Positions 5,270 to 6,975 of a DNA stretch of 6,975 bases are shown here, one piece after another (the first letter of the stretch is position 1; each line of letters starts with the position of its first letter). Under the pieces are notes generated by a model, which did no database searches, was not told where the DNA came from, and worked only from the letters and a program-made list of their open reading frames with translations. The DNA comes from Thermoplasmata archaeon (GTDB taxonomy: Archaea; Thermoplasmatota; Thermoplasmata; Halarchaeoplasmatales; Halarchaeoplasmataceae): the NCBI GenBank assembly GCA_019594025.1, contig JAFDUB010000087.1:1-6975 (forward strand). The letters run 5' to 3'. A program made the translations under genes and the position numbers.

Positions 5270-6543
5270 CCTTCATCCACCTCCATATCTCTTAGTATGT
5301 CTCCCAGTAGGTAGATCGAACCTGTGACCAATATCAGGTCGCCGGGTTTCCAACTTTTATTCGCCGCCTCTAAAGCATCTATCCCCTTACCGTAACTATG
5401 AGCTTTGCAGTATCGCTTCAACCTTTCAGCCAGCAATTCACTGGAAAGCTTTCTATCACTGTCGGGCTCTGCGGTAAAGGCTGTATCGCAAAGAGGACCT
5501 ATGGTATCCACCATGCCTTTATGGTCCTTATCTTCAAGCACTCCTAAAACGAGTAAAAGACGATCGTACTCAAGCTCTTTTACCGACTCCACCAATTCTT
5601 GTAATCCCGGTACGTTATGTGCGGAGTCGAAGATCATCCACGGCTCCTTACTCCAGGTATCCATACGGCCGGGTAGTGTGGTGTTATCAAAGCCCTTCTT
5701 TATGGCCTCCTTTGATATTTCGTAACCGCTTTTTTTCAACTCTTCCAGCACACCGAGTGCAACCAGTGCGTTTTCCGCCTGCCACTTTGCAGTACCCGGT
5801 ATGAGCATCTCGCCGAACTCGGGTAATTCGAGCCTCAGGGGTGAGTCGAGTATCTTATAGTCCCGGTCGAAGGCATGCAAATAATGGGCGCCACGTTCTT
5901 CACATACCTTTTTGAAGTAGTCCAGTACGAAGGGGTCTTTATCGCCTGTGACGAACTGATTTCCTGGGTGTATGATTCCCGCCTTCTCGTAAGCTATATC
6001 CATCTTGTTATCTCCCAAGTACTTGATGTGGTCCAAGCCGATGGTTGTTACCGCCGAAACAATATGAGATGAAACGTTGGTCGCGTCCAATCTTCCACCC
6101 ATGCCAACTTCTAGTACCGCTATATCCACCTCTTTTTCAGCGTAATACAAGAACGCCAAAGTGGTCAGCACTTCGAAGAAGCTGGGCCGCTTTTCCGGCT
6201 CCTCCGCTTCGATCTCCTCCAAAACCGGTCTGACTAAATCTATCAAAGACCAAAGTTCGTCCTTGGTTATCATCCTACCATCGACGGTAATACGTTCTTC
6301 GAAGTAGGCTAGGTGCGGGGAGATATATCTACCGGTCCGAAATCCCGCTTCTGTGAGCACGTTGGCTACCAGAGTAGTCACCGACCCCTTACCGTTGGTA
6401 CCTCCTATGGTCACGGTATCGTACTTGAATTGGGGTTCGTCGAACCGAGATAGGAACTCTCGAACTTTATCTAATCCTATCTTATCTCCCTTGCGTTTCA
6501 GAGAGTAAAGGTACTCTTCCGGATCTACTTCTCTTTCTTTCAA
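5266..6543 (-). CDS. folC: Folylpolyglutamate synthase / dihydrofolate synthase family (Mur ligase superfamily)
   Basis: FolC uses ATP to add L-glutamate to dihydropteroate and/or to lengthen the gamma-glutamyl tail of folates. The 425 residues give both domains. The P-loop GTNGKGSV is at 48-55, SPHL at 75-78, EVGMGGRLDATN at 145-156, GLDH at 169-172 and the YEKAGI lysine (187) within the central domain. WQAENA is at 254-259, PGRMD at 291-295, FDSAHN at 305-310, and VTGSIYLLGD closes the C-terminal domain. Length fits a stand-alone FolC, with no fused FolP as in some haloarchaea. The start is TTG at 6541-6543, overlapping the purH stop as TTGA with AGGGTG eight bases ahead. No ATG fits, and the YLYSLKRKG segment at 11-19 matches normal N-terminal spacing. 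FolC is uncommon in archaea, so a folate-like cofactor is implied. A related pterin or coenzyme acceptor is the main alternative. Confidence 0.88.
   Translation of the reverse strand: MKEREVDPEEYLYSLKRKGDKIGLDKVREFLSRFDEPQFKYDTVTIGGTNGKGSVTTLVANVLTEAGFRTGRYISPHLAYFEERITVDGRMITKDELWSLIDLVRPVLEEIEAEEPEKRPSFFEVLTTLAFLYYAEKEVDIAVLEVGMGGRLDATNVSSHIVSAVTTIGLDHIKYLGDNKMDIAYEKAGIIHPGNQFVTGDKDPFVLDYFKKVCEERGAHYLHAFDRDYKILDSPLRLELPEFGEMLIPGTAKWQAENALVALGVLEELKKSGYEISKEAIKKGFDNTTLPGRMDTWSKEPWMIFDSAHNVPGLQELVESVKELEYDRLLLVLGVLEDKDHKGMVDTIGPLCDTAFTAEPDSDRKLSSELLAERLKRYCKAHSYGKGIDALEAANKSWKPGDLILVTGSIYLLGDILRDMEVDEG
5278..5284 (-). promoter_or_regulatory. Shine-Dalgarno site for nth
   Basis: GGAGGTG on the minus strand matches the archaeal anti-Shine-Dalgarno core. 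It lies within the last codons of folC, about eight to ten bases before the nth ATG at 5269. Confidence 0.6.
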
Positions 6544-6975
6544 TGTTTGAACACCCTGTAACCTGTGAACACCATGCTCATATCATGCTCGTCAACGGCG
6601 TCGATAACTTCCTGATCTCTTATCGAACCGCCTGGTTGGATGACCGCGGTGATACCGGCTTCTGCAGCCGCATCGACGGCGTCTCTAAAGGGGAAGAAAG
6701 CATCTGAAGCCATTGCGCATCCCGAAGTATCGGATCGAGCTTTCATGTGGGCTATCTTGACGGAATCTACTCTGCTCATCTGACCGGCACCGATGCCGAC
6801 GGTGTGGTCTTCTCTGGTGAACACGATGGCGTTTGATTTAACATGTTTGACGACCTTCCATGCAAATTCCATGGCCCTTTTCTCTTCCTCCGTCGGCTCC
6901 CTGGCACTCTTAACTTCAACGTCGTCCATGTTCAGTCTTTTGAAGTTCCTATCCTGTACCAGCAGACCCTCGGCT
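6540..6975 (-). CDS. purH: AICAR transformylase / IMP cyclohydrolase, C-terminal part (cut by the window edge)
   Basis: PurH formylates AICAR with 10-formyl-tetrahydrofolate and closes the ring to IMP, the last two steps of purine synthesis. The frame stays open through the right edge, so only about 145 C-terminal residues are present, all from the transformylase domain. It opens with EGLLVQDR, then REPTEEEKR and AWKVVKHVKSNAIV, followed by VGIGAGQMSRVDS, SDAFFPFRDAVD and IQPGGSIRDQEV. The end is FTGYRVFKH where the family usually has TGxRHFRH. These blocks are diagnostic. A Met at 6927-6929 is internal, not the start, because family sequence continues upstream of it. Many archaea use PurP and PurO instead, so this bacterial-type enzyme beside folC points to folate-dependent purine synthesis. 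It is the first visible gene of the five-gene minus-strand operon, whose promoter lies outside the window. Confidence 0.93.
   Translation of the reverse strand, partial: AEGLLVQDRNFKRLNMDDVEVKSAREPTEEEKRAMEFAWKVVKHVKSNAIVFTREDHTVGIGAGQMSRVDSVKIAHMKARSDTSGCAMASDAFFPFRDAVDAAAEAGITAVIQPGGSIRDQEVIDAVDEHDMSMVFTGYRVFKH
6552..6557 (-). promoter_or_regulatory. Shine-Dalgarno-like site for the TTG start of folC
   Basis: AGGGTG on the minus strand, in the last codons of purH, is eight bases before the TTG at 6543. It is weaker than the other sites in the operon but supports the non-ATG start. Confidence 0.45.

Noticed and set aside
5405..5804. Open frames of 60-106 codons antisense to folC
   Set aside because: Ser-rich, motif-free translations opposite a well-supported gene; treated as shadows.
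6540..6929. A complete 129-residue protein starting at the Met at 6929
   Set aside because: PurH family sequence (EGLLVQDR) continues in frame upstream to the window edge, so this Met is internal and the gene is simply truncated by the window.
1..6975. tRNA or rRNA genes, CRISPR arrays, insertion sequences or attachment sites
   Set aside because: No cloverleaf-like segment, regularly spaced repeats, transposase motifs or terminal inverted repeats were seen, and nearly all the sequence is filled by housekeeping-type genes.

Overview
This window looks archaeal, most likely from a euryarchaeal lineage. It encodes an endonuclease Q homologue, a beta-RFAP synthase (methanopterin-type) homologue and a DUF1611 protein. 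The plus-strand genes lack Shine-Dalgarno sites and sit behind TATA-like boxes, while genes inside the minus-strand operon carry strong Shine-Dalgarno sites. A bacterial-type purH and a stand-alone folC show that a folate-type cofactor is probably used too. I cannot name the species. An uncultured group such as MSBL1 or a relative of Methanonatronarchaeia would fit, but this is a guess. The proteins are rich in lysine as well as acidic residues, so there is no strong extreme-halophile signature.

Layout, plus strand. Bases 2-124 hold the end of an unrecognised frame. An AT-rich, non-coding stretch of about 170 bases follows, with a small hairpin and TATA-like boxes. Next comes endonuclease Q (299-1492), which has a PHP nuclease domain, a zinc ribbon and a C-terminal PCNA-binding-like peptide. 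A DUF1611 / DgcN-like protein (1530-2588) follows behind its own candidate leaderless promoter.

Layout, minus strand. Reading from the right edge, five genes are packed head to tail and every junction overlaps: purH (C-terminal part only, cut by the window edge), folC, nth (endonuclease III), an enolase-superfamily dipeptide epimerase / DgcA-like gene, and a beta-RFAP-synthase-like GHMP gene. Two junctions use a TTG start inside a TTGA overlap, one uses ATGA, and one overlaps by 14 bases. The last gene converges on DUF1611 with a 7-base overlap. On each strand an oligo-T run lies about 85-90 bases past the stop, inside the opposite gene.

How the genes may work together. PurH uses 10-formyl-tetrahydrofolate and FolC adds glutamate to folates. 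The beta-RFAP synthase homologue would start the methanopterin branch, so the operon has a one-carbon-cofactor theme. The two DNA-repair nucleases, EndoQ and EndoIII, are on opposite strands. The most interesting signal is the DUF1611 protein together with the dipeptide-epimerase-like protein. This is the family pair known elsewhere as DgcN-DgcA, which turns D-glutamate into N-acetyl-L-glutamate. Here the two genes face each other, separated by the GHMP gene.
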